Assembly: GCA_001566965.1 (NCBI GenBank)
Contig: LSNW01000014.1
Location: 164,733 to 228,732, forward strand
Length of the DNA stretch: 64,000 bases
DNA from: Methylothermaceae bacteria B42
GTDB lineage: Bacteria > Pseudomonadota > Gammaproteobacteria > Methylococcales > Methylothermaceae
Reading direction: 5' to 3'
Shown here: positions 45,922-55,407 of the stretch, piece after piece
Position numbering within the stretch: the stretch's first letter is position 1
Layout: each line of letters opens with the position of its first letter
Notes under the pieces: model-generated
What the model was told of the DNA's origin: nothing
Seen by the model: the letters and a program-made list of their open reading frames with translations, nothing else
Database searches by the model: none
Program-made: the position numbers and the translations under genes

Positions 45922-46755
45922 CTATTGCCAGCCTTCCCAAACTGGTGTCACCCCTTGAGGAAGGGGGTGTAATTTGCCCAATTCAATCCAGGGGAAGGCA
46001 GGGTCGTGAAAGTCCGAGCCTACCGAACCCATCAACCGGTAACGCCTGGCGTAGTCCGCGCAGGCTTCTATTTGAACGGGTGTGCTGTTGCCGCAAACCA
46101 CTTCAATCCCCAAGCCACCACTGGATCTGAAGGCAGTGAGAAAGCGGCGTAGCCAAGCGCCGGTCAGTTTATAACGTAATGGATGGGCCAGGACGGCGAT
46201 GCCGCTGGCCTGTTGAATCCATTCCAAGGCTTCCTCCAGATCCGCCCATTGGGTAGCCACATATCCGGGTTTGCCGCGAACCAAGAATTTATCAAAAACA
46301 TCAGGCATATCCTTGGCGTAACCCTGGGCAATCAAAAAACGGCCAAAGTGGGTACGGGTGATCATGCCTTCCCCAGCCATGGATTGGACTGCCTCCAAGG
46401 CCCCTGAAATACCGTGCTTTTTTAAATGGACATCCATTCTTTCGGCTCTTTCCCGGCGCAGTTGTTGCAACCGCCTGAGTCCTTTGGTTAAAGATTCAGA
46501 ATTCGGATCAATGTTGAGTCCCAGCACATGAAAGCATCTTTTTTCCCAGGTGACTGAAATTTCAACGCCGGGAATCAGTTGAATTGGATGGTCTTGGGCG
46601 GCTTCAGCGGCTTCCTGGATCCCGGCAACAGAATCGTGATCGGTCAGGGCAAGATGCCGAACGCCGGCTTCAACTGCCAGCCGCACTAATTCCGTGGGAG
46701 ATAGCGCGCCATCCGAAGCAGTAGAATGGCTGTGGAGATCGTAGGGGAAAATCAC
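45922..46755 (-). CDS. rnm: PHP-domain phosphoesterase (RNase AM/YciV-like)
   Basis: Metal-dependent phosphoesterase of 277 residues. The PHP motifs are complete: DLHSHSTASDG, LALTDHD, LIPGVEIS, AHPLRY and GSDFHDP. This is the arrangement of YciV (RNase AM), a 5'-3' exonuclease that also acts on 3',5'-bisnucleotides. Gene lies ten bp upstream of the GCS2 gene and 11 bp after the ABC exporter. Confidence 0.85.
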   Translation of the reverse strand: MIFPYDLHSHSTASDGALSPTELVRLAVEAGVRHLALTDHDSVAGIQEAAEAAQDHPIQLIPGVEISVTWEKRCFHVLGLNIDPNSESLTKGLRRLQQLRRERAERMDVHLKKHGISGALEAVQSMAGEGMITRTHFGRFLIAQGYAKDMPDVFDKFLVRGKPGYVATQWADLEEALEWIQQASGIAVLAHPLRYKLTGAWLRRFLTAFRSSGGLGIEVVCGNSTPVQIEACADYARRYRLMGSVGSDFHDPAFPWIELGKLHPLPQGVTPVWEGWQ

Positions 46756-46766
46756 TTGAGATAGGG

Positions 46767-48581
46767 TTATGGTAGCGCCTGTTGGCTTTCTCCATAGAGT
46801 TTAGCATACAGCCCATTGAGAGAGAGAAGACGCTCGTGTTCGCCTTGCTCGCAGATCTGACCGTCTTCAAAAACATAAACCCGGTCGGCCTGTTTCACGG
46901 CGCTAAGCCGATGGGCCACAATGATGGTGGTACGGTTGGTGAGAAAGCCGCTCAGGGCATCATGGAGCCGTTGTTCCGTTTCCGTATCCAGGGCGGAGGT
47001 AGCTTCATCCAGAATCACCACTTTCGGATTCATGAGTATCATGCGGGCAATGGCCAGACGCTGGCGTTGGCCGCCGGACAAACGCATACCGCTACGGCCG
47101 ATAATGGTATCCAGTTGAGCGGGCAGGCGTTGAATAGTGTCTTTGAGCTGGGCAATTTCCAATGCCCGCCACAGCGCCAGGTCGGCGTGGTCATGTCCCA
47201 GAGTCAAATTGGCGCGAATCGTATCATTGAAAAGCACCGGGTGCTGCAAAACCGTCACCACGTTTTCCCGCACCACATCCATGCCGATTTGGGTGATGGG
47301 GATATCGTCGTAATACACCATGCCTGAGGTGGGGCTGTAGAGCCCAATCAAGACTTGCACCAAAGTCGATTTGCCACCGCCGCTGGCGCCCACCAGGGCG
47401 ACTTTTTCCCCGGCCTGGATATCTAGGGTAACGCCCTTGAGGACTTCAATTTCATGGCCGTAGGAAAAATGCAGATCTTGCACCGAGACACCGGTGGTGC
47501 GCTTGTTTTTAAATGGATTCTCGCGATGCGGATAGCGGGGTTCCTGTTTTAGATCAAGCAGGCGGTTGATGCGGGTCAAGGCGGCCTGAGCGCCGTAGAA
47601 AGCATATTGAATGCCTAGTAGTTCCTGGACCGGCGCCATCATGAACCATAAATAACCAAATACCGCCAGCATCTGGCCAATGGTGAGATCTGAAAAGACC
47701 ACCATCAACATGGCAGTGGCCCGGAACAAATCCACGCCGTGGAGAAAGATGACAAAGCTCAAGCGATTCAAGGCATCGCTTTTCCAGGCGTAATTGGAAG
47801 CATCTTGTTTGACTTGGCTGGCTTTGTCGGTCAGGCGGCCAAAATAATAATGCTCGCGGTTGCTGGCGCGGATTTGCTGGATGGCGTCCAGGGTTTCCGT
47901 CAGCGCTTGTTGAAATGCCTCCAGGGCTGAATTTTCTTTCTTTTTGAGGCGTTTGACCTGTTTCCCCAATGCCTTGGTGAAGTAAATCACAATCGGATTG
48001 AGGCAGAGAATAAAGAGGGCAAGCGGCCAGTGAATCCAGAGCAAAATAGCTGCCGTGCCTAGAATAGTCAGTACCGAAATCAGAGAACGGCTGATGGTGG
48101 CGCCGAGAAAATTATCGAGCGTATCCAAATCGGTCACTAAATGCGTAACTACCGTGCCACTGCCAAGAGATTCGTATTCCGCCATGGCGACTTTTTCCAG
48201 ACGCTGCAATAATTCCGACCGCAGGCGGAAAATAATATCCTTGGACACTTTCACGAATTGCCGGGTTTGCAAGACATTGAAGATCAACGCGATAATACGA
48301 AGAACAAAAGAAACCCCCAGAATGACCGCAATGTATAGCACGGGACCATGCCACGCGGCGGGAAACCAGCGGTTGATGAAAGTGACAGCTGTGCCTGGGT
48401 GGTTAAGCAGGACTTCATCCACCAGCATTGGAATCAATAAAGGCACCGGCACGGCCGCCAGCGCCGCCAATAAAGCGACGGCTTGCGCCATAAGGATCTT
48501 TTTTTTGTGCCTGAGGGCGAGACGACCAATGGTGCGCCAATTGTAGTGCCCAGAAGGGGATTTAACCGTCACGCCGGTCAT
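46767..48581 (-). CDS. ABC exporter, fused permease-ATPase
   Basis: A 604-residue half-transporter that works as a dimer. Six membrane helices (about 20-330) precede an ATPase with Walker A GASGGGKST, signature LSGGQRQRLAIARM, Walker B VVILDEATSALD and switch AHRLS. It resembles lipid A (MsbA-like) and peptide/polysaccharide exporters. ATG 48581 comes right after the stop of the Wzz-like gene; longer starts overlap it. Context suggests export of a surface polysaccharide component; inferred only. Confidence 0.9.
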   Translation of the reverse strand: MTGVTVKSPSGHYNWRTIGRLALRHKKKILMAQAVALLAALAAVPVPLLIPMLVDEVLLNHPGTAVTFINRWFPAAWHGPVLYIAVILGVSFVLRIIALIFNVLQTRQFVKVSKDIIFRLRSELLQRLEKVAMAEYESLGSGTVVTHLVTDLDTLDNFLGATISRSLISVLTILGTAAILLWIHWPLALFILCLNPIVIYFTKALGKQVKRLKKKENSALEAFQQALTETLDAIQQIRASNREHYYFGRLTDKASQVKQDASNYAWKSDALNRLSFVIFLHGVDLFRATAMLMVVFSDLTIGQMLAVFGYLWFMMAPVQELLGIQYAFYGAQAALTRINRLLDLKQEPRYPHRENPFKNKRTTGVSVQDLHFSYGHEIEVLKGVTLDIQAGEKVALVGASGGGKSTLVQVLIGLYSPTSGMVYYDDIPITQIGMDVVRENVVTVLQHPVLFNDTIRANLTLGHDHADLALWRALEIAQLKDTIQRLPAQLDTIIGRSGMRLSGGQRQRLAIARMILMNPKVVILDEATSALDTETEQRLHDALSGFLTNRTTIIVAHRLSAVKQADRVYVFEDGQICEQGEHERLLSLNGLYAKLYGESQQALP

Positions 48582-48588
48582 GGAAACA

Positions 48589-50592
48589 TTAACCTTCCAA
48601 GCAAGGATGAACCAAATGGATCTTTTCCATGGAGAGACCGGATCCCGGCGGAGACATCCTGCCATAGGTGGAAAGTTCCAGCAGTGGAATGGGACCGGCG
48701 GCTTTCTCCAGATGACTGATTTTGATGCCCTGTTTGATCAGATACAATAGGTAAGTATGGCGGACTGCTCTGGCGTTGATAGTTTCCGGTTGATCCAGGC
48801 CCGCATCGACCGCGCTTAAATAAATTTGTTTATTCAAATCGTCGGTGCGGTCAGGCACCAGCGGGTTGCCGCCGCTGGCGGCCATCCAGGCTTTCAACCG
48901 GGGCGCCAGGGGCAGGCTGCGGTGATATTCACCCGGCACCCGGATTTTTTCCTGACCGATTTCGATGTCGCCAGGGGATAATTGAATCACTTCTTCCGGG
49001 AGCAGCCCGCTCAGCAGGAATGCAATGCACTGGCGGGTGCTCAAGTCGGAGCCCGCCAGCATGGTTTCAATTTCATTCAGGGTGAGTTCTCGTGGTAAAG
49101 GCGCAGCCAGGGCGCTAGGCGCTTCTTGATGTTCTATTGGTGGCGTCGAGTGAGTTTGCGGGTTGTGATTGAGATGCTCATTGTTGTTGGGTTTGGCATA
49201 AACATGGACCCCGGATAACGTCAATTGGGTTTGAGCTTCTTCCTCATCTTTGTGGGATAAATATTCCGCCAGCCAAACCGCCAACAACCCTAGTACCAAG
49301 GAGCCGGCGAGGGTGAAGCCGGCATCGCGCCAGTAATGGGGACGGATGGAGTGAGTCGGACGGTAAGCCCGCTCCACCACTTCCACCTGGGGATATTTTT
49401 CCAGTTGCTTGATTTCCAGTTGGGCAATCCGGTCTTGCAATTCCCGTTGGCGGAGTTCCATTTGCTTGAGTTCTTCCAGCAGGGCCTCGTGTTCGGTGAA
49501 GCGGGTGCTGAATTCGGTCGCCAATTTTTTTTGTTCCTGGATTTGCTGCTGGATTTTCTGAACCGATTGGCGGGCGGTGGCGTAGGCTTGCTCAGCCTCG
49601 CTGAGGACGATTTTTTGCCCATGGCGGGCAAGCTTGGCAATTTTTTCTTGCACCTCCTCGAGCTGTTTGGGGATGACGCGATATTGCGGATTCAGGCGAA
49701 GATACTGCGGCGTGAATTGTTTTTTCAGGGCGGTGAGGGTTTCACTCAGTTCCTGGGCTCGGGTTTCCAGGGCAGCGAGGACGCGTTCGTCACTCTCCGG
49801 TACCACTGGCTTGCCGGCGGCAATTTGTTGGCGGATGGCATCCAACCGCGCTTTGGCTTGAACTTCTTCCTCGCTGGCGGTATTCATGGCTTCCATCAAA
49901 CCCTTGAGGCGCGCCAGAGCTACGTTTTCTTCCCGCTCCAGAGATGCAATGTCATAACGGCGGCGGTATTCTGCCAGTTTTTGCCGCTTGATTTCTATTT
50001 TGCCTTCCAAAGTGCCCAGTTGTTCCTTGAGGGCTTCTAGTGTCGCACCCGTGGTGGCCCGGATTTCCCTTGCCCGGGTATCTATATATACATCAATCCA
50101 GGTATTGACCAGGGGCGCCAAGAGATCCTGATTGGTGCCTTCGGCCCTAAGTTCCACCAGATTGGTAGCGGGTACAGGTTCCACCGATAACATTTGCTTG
50201 ATGTCCGCGGGCGTGAGCCCGCCTTCGGGAATCCAGCCTTCCAGTTCAAGCAGACGAATGGTTTCCATTAACAAGGGTTGCGCCGTTAGAATGACGCGCT
50301 GGATCGCCACGTGCTGAGGGTCCACGGTCACACCCACTGTTTCCGATGGGTTCTCAGAAACAAAATGCCGGGGCTCCATATAATCGGCAGGCGGCGCCGC
50401 GGTAGTCAGCAGGGAAGCGCTGGCTCTATATATGGGGGGGCGGAGAAAGACAATCAATAGCCCAACGATCGCTGCGATCAAAAAAATCGTCGCGAAGATA
50501 ATGAAACGCCGGGTACGAAACCAAGGAATGACGGGTTCGGGGGCAGGCGTTGTTCCCGGGCCATGCAATCGTTCGATGCGGATATTCGCCAT
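48589..50592 (-). CDS. Wzz-like chain-length protein with degenerate tyrosine-recombinase-like tail
   Basis: A 667-residue membrane protein. Helix one is at about 31-50, a long periplasmic coiled coil at about 185-400, and helix two at about 425-445, the layout of Wzz/GumC polysaccharide co-polymerases. The cytoplasmic tail has a Pro/Asn/His-rich linker (about 455-500) and then, instead of a tyrosine kinase, a region (505-650) that reads like a phage-integrase catalytic domain: FLLSGLLPEEVIQLSPGDIE, PLAPRLKAWM and RAVRHTYLLYLIKQGIK ending STYGRMSP. Catalytic residues appear lost: first Arg is Leu531, HxxR is Arg608-Arg611, GH is GP, though Tyr643 remains. Probably a binding or assembly module. 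Confidence 0.72.
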   Translation of the reverse strand: MANIRIERLHGPGTTPAPEPVIPWFRTRRFIIFATIFLIAAIVGLLIVFLRPPIYRASASLLTTAAPPADYMEPRHFVSENPSETVGVTVDPQHVAIQRVILTAQPLLMETIRLLELEGWIPEGGLTPADIKQMLSVEPVPATNLVELRAEGTNQDLLAPLVNTWIDVYIDTRAREIRATTGATLEALKEQLGTLEGKIEIKRQKLAEYRRRYDIASLEREENVALARLKGLMEAMNTASEEEVQAKARLDAIRQQIAAGKPVVPESDERVLAALETRAQELSETLTALKKQFTPQYLRLNPQYRVIPKQLEEVQEKIAKLARHGQKIVLSEAEQAYATARQSVQKIQQQIQEQKKLATEFSTRFTEHEALLEELKQMELRQRELQDRIAQLEIKQLEKYPQVEVVERAYRPTHSIRPHYWRDAGFTLAGSLVLGLLAVWLAEYLSHKDEEEAQTQLTLSGVHVYAKPNNNEHLNHNPQTHSTPPIEHQEAPSALAAPLPRELTLNEIETMLAGSDLSTRQCIAFLLSGLLPEEVIQLSPGDIEIGQEKIRVPGEYHRSLPLAPRLKAWMAASGGNPLVPDRTDDLNKQIYLSAVDAGLDQPETINARAVRHTYLLYLIKQGIKISHLEKAAGPIPLLELSTYGRMSPPGSGLSMEKIHLVHPCLEG

Positions 50593-50613
50593 GAAAGTAC
50601 CTTGGTTAAACCT

Positions 50614-51693
50614 CTAAGGAAGCAATTTGAGCAGATGAGTGAGGCGGGTTTCCAATCCCGCTTTGGTGGGTGCGCGAACAGTGGCGTGGCCAACCTTGCG
50701 GCCGGGACGTAGCGCCTTGCTGTAGACATGGCAGTGGACGCCAGGTTGTTCCAGTAAGTCGGAAAGTTCTGGCAAAACGCCGATGAAATTGATCATGGCC
50801 GAATAATTCACAGGCTCCGTGTCGCCAAGGGGTAGGTCGAGAATGGCGCGGAGGTGATTTTCAAACTGGCTGGTTTCCGCGCCTTCAATGGTCCAGTGGC
50901 CGGAATTGTGAACTCTGGGGGCCATTTCGTTGGCCAGGAGCCGACCGTGGACTTCAAAAAGCTCCAAGGCCATTACCCCAACATAGTCCATGGCTTCCAG
51001 TAGTCTCTGGATGTAATCTTCCGCTGGCTGGGTTTGGGGGTCGTCAGGACGGCAGCGGGACAGGTGTAAAATGCCGTTTTGATGCTGATTTTCCGAGAGG
51101 GGATAAAAGGCGGTTTCACCGTTTTTTCGGCGCGCCGCGATTATTGATACCTCGCGCTGGAAAGGTACGAAGCTTTCCCCAATCAAAGGTTGACCTGCCA
51201 GTGCATCCCAGGCGGGCTTTATATCGCCAGCATTGTGGAGCAAATACTGGCCCTTGCCGTCATACCCAAAGCGGCGGGTTTTAAGCAGAAAAGGCCAACC
51301 CAACGACTTGGAGGCATTTTCCAACTCGTCAAAATGATCGATGGCCATGAATTTGGGGGTGGGGATATCAAGCGCTTGAAACAGGGTTTTTTCCCGCAGC
51401 CGGTCCCGGCTCTCGGCTAATGCCCGTGAAGAGGGGTAAACCGGCACCTTTTCCGCAATTTTATCCAGGCCTGCCAAGGAAACATTTTCGAATTCGTAGG
51501 TAATCACATCACAACATTCTGCCATTTGCGCTAAAGCGTCGGGGTCATCGTAGGGGGCTTGGATGTGATTGCATAATTGGGCCGCGCAAGCATCTTCCGC
51601 AGGATCGAGTACCACAAAGCGCAGGCCTAATGGGTAACCTGCCAACGCCAACATCCGCGCTAGCTGACCACCACCGATGATGCCAATATTCAT
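50614..51693 (-). CDS. purK: N5-carboxyaminoimidazole ribonucleotide synthetase
   Basis: ATP-grasp enzyme of purine synthesis. The start [20 protein letters not shown], the [10 protein letters not shown] segment, [16 protein letters not shown] glycine loop and [24 protein letters not shown] (in parts) are PurK signatures. 359 residues. Its ATG overlaps the purE stop by four bases. Confidence 0.96.
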   Translation of the reverse strand: MNIGIIGGGQLARMLALAGYPLGLRFVVLDPAEDACAAQLCNHIQAPYDDPDALAQMAECCDVITYEFENVSLAGLDKIAEKVPVYPSSRALAESRDRLREKTLFQALDIPTPKFMAIDHFDELENASKSLGWPFLLKTRRFGYDGKGQYLLHNAGDIKPAWDALAGQPLIGESFVPFQREVSIIAARRKNGETAFYPLSENQHQNGILHLSRCRPDDPQTQPAEDYIQRLLEAMDYVGVMALELFEVHGRLLANEMAPRVHNSGHWTIEGAETSQFENHLRAILDLPLGDTEPVNYSAMINFIGVLPELSDLLEQPGVHCHVYSKALRPGRKVGHATVRAPTKAGLETRLTHLLKLLP

Positions 51694-52196
51694 GGCTGCT
51701 CCTCCCGGGGATCGGGATGGGCCAGTACCGTTTCTGACTGGCGGTGACGAAACGCTTCCACGGCGGTGGCGATTTCCGGATATTTATTGCCCAAGATTGC
51801 CGCCGCCAGGAGTCCTGCATTGGTAGCGCCGGCATCGCCAATGGCCAAGGTCCCTACAGGAATGCCTGCCGGCATTTGCACAATCGAAAGTAATGAATCC
51901 AAGCCATTCAAGGCCCTTGATTTGACTGGGACGCCCAGGACGGGTAAAGCGGTTTTCGCCGCCATCATTCCCGGTAAATGGGCTGCTCCGCCAGCGCCGG
52001 CAATGATTACCTCGAGGCCCCGGGTTTTGGCGGATGCTGCATAGTCAAAAAGCAAATCTGGTGTTCGGTGGGCGGAAACCACTTTGACTTCAAAAGGCAC
52101 AGAGAGTTGCTCTAGTGTGTCCGCGGCATGGCGCATGGTGTCCCAGTCAGACTTGGAACCCATGACGATCCCTATCAAAGGTTTAGGTGCGGTCAT
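51690..52196 (-). CDS. purE: N5-CAIR mutase
   Basis: Converts N5-CAIR to CAIR. The class I PurE motifs [35 protein letters not shown] and GVPVKS are intact, with [20 protein letters not shown] near the end. 168 residues. It forms an overlapping purE-purK operon, and the Wzz-like gene begins 21 bp after purK. Confidence 0.97.
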   Translation of the reverse strand: MTAPKPLIGIVMGSKSDWDTMRHAADTLEQLSVPFEVKVVSAHRTPDLLFDYAASAKTRGLEVIIAGAGGAAHLPGMMAAKTALPVLGVPVKSRALNGLDSLLSIVQMPAGIPVGTLAIGDAGATNAGLLAAAILGNKYPEIATAVEAFRHRQSETVLAHPDPREEQP

Positions 52197-52310
52197 AATT
52201 TTGCTTAAAGATTGAAGTGGTCAAAATGCTATTATGACAAATTCACGGCATCGGGGGGATGCCCTATCTTGCTCCCCATCAATTTGTCCACCGTCCTTCT
52301 GTCAGAACGA

Positions 52311-52427
52311 GGGTATCGCAAAAGCCCATCCTTGGGCTTTTGCGATACCTCCATTTTCTATGGCTTATGGCCATCGAAAATGGCGATGCATCCCTGCATC
52401 GCGGAGGTTGTCGCCTATTGCGACACC
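52311..52427. repeat. Tandem array of four hairpins
   Basis: Four adjacent inverted repeats: GGTATCGCAAAAGCCCA (52312-52328) with its exact reverse at 52333-52349 and loop TCCT; CCATTTTC/GAAAATGG (52351-52383) enclosing ATGGC/GCCAT; GCGATGCA-TCCC-TGCATCGC (52383-52402); and TGTCGC/GCGACA (52409-52425). No gene in the 52197-52554 gap. 52385-52414 resembles 6044-6072. Confidence 0.8.
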
Positions 52428-52554
52428 CTTAGAACTGAGTGGGGGTGAATTTTTAGCAAGGGAGAAAAAATACTTGTAAACGTTAATCATCGCCCACAGA
52501 TACTTAGTGGACACTGAATAATCAATTTTTTCAATATTTAAAGGGGAATAGTCA

Positions 52555-53004
52555 ATGAGTATTATGGGAATCAGTCAATTTGAGCGTTTTTTCCGCGAGG
52601 CGGCATCACTGGATGTGGATAAGTCGGATTTAAAGCGAATGTCCGACTTTCTCAATCAAAAGCTGCACGATCTTTTGTTGATGGGGGTGGTTACGGCGAA
52701 GGCCAATGGCCGTGATATCATCCAAGTTTATGACTTGCCGCTCACCAAGGGATTGCAGGAAAGTATCCACCAATTCAAGAAAATGGATTTGGCCTTGGAA
52801 TTAAAGCCGATTTTGGACCAATTGGCCACTTTACCCACGCTGGAATTGGATTATAGCGACGAGGTTGAGGCAAAGTTACCCGAAATTGTCGGGGGGTTGA
52901 CTTTTGCCTTGGCTAAAACCTTTAAAATCATCGATCCTACAGTAAAAAATCCTCAGACGGAACATTGGGACAAAGCCATCGAAATTTTCAATCAATTGCT
53001 ATAA
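52555..53004 (+). CDS. DUF1931 histone-fold protein
   Basis: A 149-residue protein resembling Aquifex AQ_328, a DUF1931 protein with two fused histone folds. Histone-like pattern in the first half: FERFFREAA, VDKSDLKRMSDFLNQKLHDL and VTAKANGRDIIQVYDLPLTK; a second helix set in residues 75-149 (EVEAKLPEIVGGLTFALAKT). AAGGGG lies ten bases before the ATG. It is a single gene followed by a strong hairpin. DNA binding is not shown by sequence; DUF1931 proteins lack the strong positive surface of archaeal histones. Confidence 0.75.
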   Translation: MSIMGISQFERFFREAASLDVDKSDLKRMSDFLNQKLHDLLLMGVVTAKANGRDIIQVYDLPLTKGLQESIHQFKKMDLALELKPILDQLATLPTLELDYSDEVEAKLPEIVGGLTFALAKTFKIIDPTVKNPQTEHWDKAIEIFNQLL

Positions 53005-53018
53005 TTCCTTTAAATAGG

Positions 53019-53055
53019 CAGCGAAGCGGTTTCGAGTGAAGGAACCGCTTCGCTG
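53019..53055 (+). terminator. Strong hairpin after the DUF1931 gene
   Basis: CAGCGAAGCGGTT (53019-53031) and AACCGCTTCGCTG (53043-53055) pair perfectly over 13 bp with an 11-base loop. The following TTGGCCGTTC is not a good U-run, so termination may be partial, letting some transcription reach exbB. Confidence 0.6.
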
Positions 53056-53108
53056 TTGGCCGTTCAAATCCAGTAATAATTTATTTGCTGCAAGCCAGGG
53101 GGAAAAAC

Positions 53109-53780
53109 GTGATTGAGATTCTTCAAGCGGGTGGGTGGCTTATGTGGCCCATTGTGGCCTGTTCCATTTTGGCCACGGCAATTATTTGTGAGCGTTTTTG
53201 GAGCCTTCGAACCCAAAAAATCATACCTCCCCACCTGGTTTCCCAGGTCTGGAAGCAGTATCGCCGGAATCAGTTGGATCATACCCGCCTGCGGCAATTG
53301 CAGAGTGGTTCGCCCTTGGGCGCAATTCTGGCGGCAGGCCTTGCCAATTATCAATACGGCCGTGAGGTGATGAAAGAAGCAATCGAAGATGCCGGCCGGC
53401 AGGTATTGCATGAATTGGAACGGTTTCTAAATGCCTTGGGAACCATAGCTTCCATCACCCCGTTGATTGGCCTGCTCGGAACCGTTTTTGGCATGATCAA
53501 GGTATTTTCAGCGATTACCTCGGCAGGGGTGGGGGATCCGCAGGTTTTGGCGGGCGGTATTTCAGAAGCCTTGATTACCACGGCGGCGGGTTTGTCCGTG
53601 GCTATCCCCGCATTGATTTTCCACCGTTATTTCGAGCGTAGGGTGGATGAGTTGGTGATGCAAATGGAGAATGAGGCATTACGTTTGGTTGAGGTGATGC
53701 ACAATGAATCCCCGTCGGCGAATTCTCAGGAAGAAGCCGATAATAAAGAGGAAGTTGTGCTTGAGGAGGCCCACGGATGA
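53109..53780 (+). CDS. exbB: ExbB/TolQ-type proton channel protein
   Basis: Inner-membrane motor subunit of about 223 residues with three membrane helices. The conserved LGTIASITPLIGLLGTVFGMI and GGISEALITTAAGLSVAIPA segments identify the MotA/TolQ/ExbB family. GTG 53109 with AGGGGG seven bases before it is preferred to the longer frame starting at 53085. The stop overlaps the exbD ATG (ATGA). Its place before lpxK rather than a TonB gene is usual in gammaproteobacteria; what it energises is unknown. Confidence 0.9.
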   Translation: MIEILQAGGWLMWPIVACSILATAIICERFWSLRTQKIIPPHLVSQVWKQYRRNQLDHTRLRQLQSGSPLGAILAAGLANYQYGREVMKEAIEDAGRQVLHELERFLNALGTIASITPLIGLLGTVFGMIKVFSAITSAGVGDPQVLAGGISEALITTAAGLSVAIPALIFHRYFERRVDELVMQMENEALRLVEVMHNESPSANSQEEADNKEEVVLEEAHG

Positions 53781-54199
53781 ACTTTCGCCGTCATCGCCGC
53801 AGCGCCGTGGAAATTAGCTTGACGCCGATGATAGATGTGGTTTTTTTGCTGCTGATCTTTTTTATGGTGACCACCACCTTTCAGAAAGAATCCGCCCTCA
53901 AAATCAATTTGCCGGAAGCCAAAGGCCAAAAGCAAGCCGAACGCGAAACCCTCGATATTGTGATTGATCCGCAAGGCCGTTATTACATTAACCGGCATCA
54001 ATTGGTCAATACCCGGATTGAAACCCTCAAAAGAGCCCTCGCCAGAGCCAAAGGACAAGGTCCCAGGCCCCTGGTTGTCATTTCCGCGGACAAGAAGACC
54101 CCCCATCAGGCAGTGATTCGAGCTCTCGATGCGGCGCGTCAAGTGGGCTTAATCCACATTTCCTTTGCCACGCAAACCGCTTCCGAGTCCCAAGAATAA
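53777..54199 (+). CDS. exbD: ExbD/TolR-type motor subunit
   Basis: A 140-residue partner of ExbB. The start RRSAVEISLTPMIDVVFLLLIFFMV carries the proton-path aspartate in PMIDVVF (given here in parts: ISLTPMIDVVFLLL), followed by the periplasmic domain. ATG 53777 overlaps the exbB stop. Confidence 0.92.
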   Translation: MNFRRHRRSAVEISLTPMIDVVFLLLIFFMVTTTFQKESALKINLPEAKGQKQAERETLDIVIDPQGRYYINRHQLVNTRIETLKRALARAKGQGPRPLVVISADKKTPHQAVIRALDAARQVGLIHISFATQTASESQE

Positions 54200-55235
54200 C
54201 GCCGTTGACCGGCTGAGATCAGCAGCCTTGTCATTCCAAGGGCGTTTAGCCCGTTGGCTTGAAGATCTTTGGTATGGCAACCGTCCCGTGCCTTGGGGGC
54301 TAAAGGTCTGTGCGTTTGTTTTTGGGGTTTTAATCCAATACCGGCGCTGGTTTTATACTCTCTTTCCATCCCAAGATCTTGCCATACCGGTCATTGTGGT
54401 GGGCAATCTTACCGTGGGTGGTACGGGTAAAACTCCATTGGCGATTTGGCTGGCGCGGTTTTTAAATGCCCAAGGCATAAAACCGGGCGTCATTTGCCGT
54501 GGACACGGGGGGGATGAAAAAAATCCCATAGTCGTGACCACAACTTCTGATCCTTCCCTCGTCGGCGATGAGGCGGTGCTTCTGGCTAGGCGCTGTGGGT
54601 GCCCGGTGGTGGCAGGAAGAAAGCGGCGACAAGCGGCGCAATGGCTAGTCAATCATTATCCTTGCCAGGTCATTCTCAGTGACGATGGCTTGCAACATTA
54701 TGCGCTTCCCCGTGAGATTGAAATCATTGTCATTGACGGTGTCAGGCGTTTCGGCAATGGCAGGTTATTGCCGGCTGGGCCCTTGCGGGAGCCACCCGGA
54801 CGCCTTAAAGAAGCTGATTTGATTGTCAGTAATGGCCGCGGTCAACCTGGGGAATGGGCCATGGGCTTGAAGGGGCGAAAGGCGGTCAATCTTTGTCATC
54901 CCTCACGAGTGTTCTCCTTGGAAGCATTTCAAGGCAGGCCGGTGCACGCCGTTGCAGGCATTGGGCATCCCCAGCGTTTTTTTCAGGATCTACAAAGTTC
55001 GGGGCTTGAGGTGATCCCCCACGTTTTTCCCGACCATCACCGGTATAATGACAAGGATATTTGTTTTTCCGATGGACTGCCGGTATTGATGACCGAAAAA
55101 GATGCCGTCAAGTGTTTTGCTTTTGCCAGGGAAAACCACTGGTATGTCCCGGTGGAAACAGAAATCGATGAAAAGTTTGGTATCCGTATTTTGCAATTGT
55201 TGAGGAAGGGTTTGGATGGACAGAAAACTGCTTGA
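54165..55235 (+). CDS. lpxK: Tetraacyldisaccharide 4'-kinase
   Basis: Phosphorylates the lipid A precursor at the inner membrane. The P-loop is [20 protein letters not shown], then VICRGHGG, and [12 protein letters not shown] with DGLQH catalytic/binding residues; [14 protein letters not shown] is also conserved. Start is uncertain: TTG 54165 overlaps exbD by 35 bp; TTG 54228 gives a length closer to E. coli LpxK. No clear ribosome site for either. Confidence 0.94.
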   Translation: MPRKPLPSPKNNAVDRLRSAALSFQGRLARWLEDLWYGNRPVPWGLKVCAFVFGVLIQYRRWFYTLFPSQDLAIPVIVVGNLTVGGTGKTPLAIWLARFLNAQGIKPGVICRGHGGDEKNPIVVTTTSDPSLVGDEAVLLARRCGCPVVAGRKRRQAAQWLVNHYPCQVILSDDGLQHYALPREIEIIVIDGVRRFGNGRLLPAGPLREPPGRLKEADLIVSNGRGQPGEWAMGLKGRKAVNLCHPSRVFSLEAFQGRPVHAVAGIGHPQRFFQDLQSSGLEVIPHVFPDHHRYNDKDICFSDGLPVLMTEKDAVKCFAFARENHWYVPVETEIDEKFGIRILQLLRKGLDGQKTA

Positions 55236-55407
55236 TATTCTGGTATGCCCCGTATGCAAGGGCAAATTGATTTACGATTCCGGGGCCCAGGAATTGATAT
55301 GTAAGGCGGACCGGTTGGCCTATCCCATCCGGGATGATATTCCCGTCATGCTGGAAGAAGAGGCCCGCAAATTGACTTTGGAAGAATACGACCAATTGAA
55401 ATCATGA
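55216..55407 (+). CDS. Trm112/YcaR-type small zinc protein
   Basis: A 63-residue protein beginning [20 protein letters not shown], with CPVCKG as half a zinc site and [12 protein letters not shown] as the family ending. The second half of the site ([13 protein letters not shown]) has one cysteine only, common in this group. It overlaps lpxK by 20 bp and kdsB by four bp, its constant neighbours in gammaproteobacteria. Confidence 0.9.
   Translation: MDRKLLDILVCPVCKGKLIYDSGAQELICKADRLAYPIRDDIPVMLEEEARKLTLEEYDQLKS

Noticed and set aside
52311..52427. Possible CRISPR array
   Set aside because: The units are inverted hairpins of differing sequence, not direct repeats with equal spacers, and no cas gene is near.
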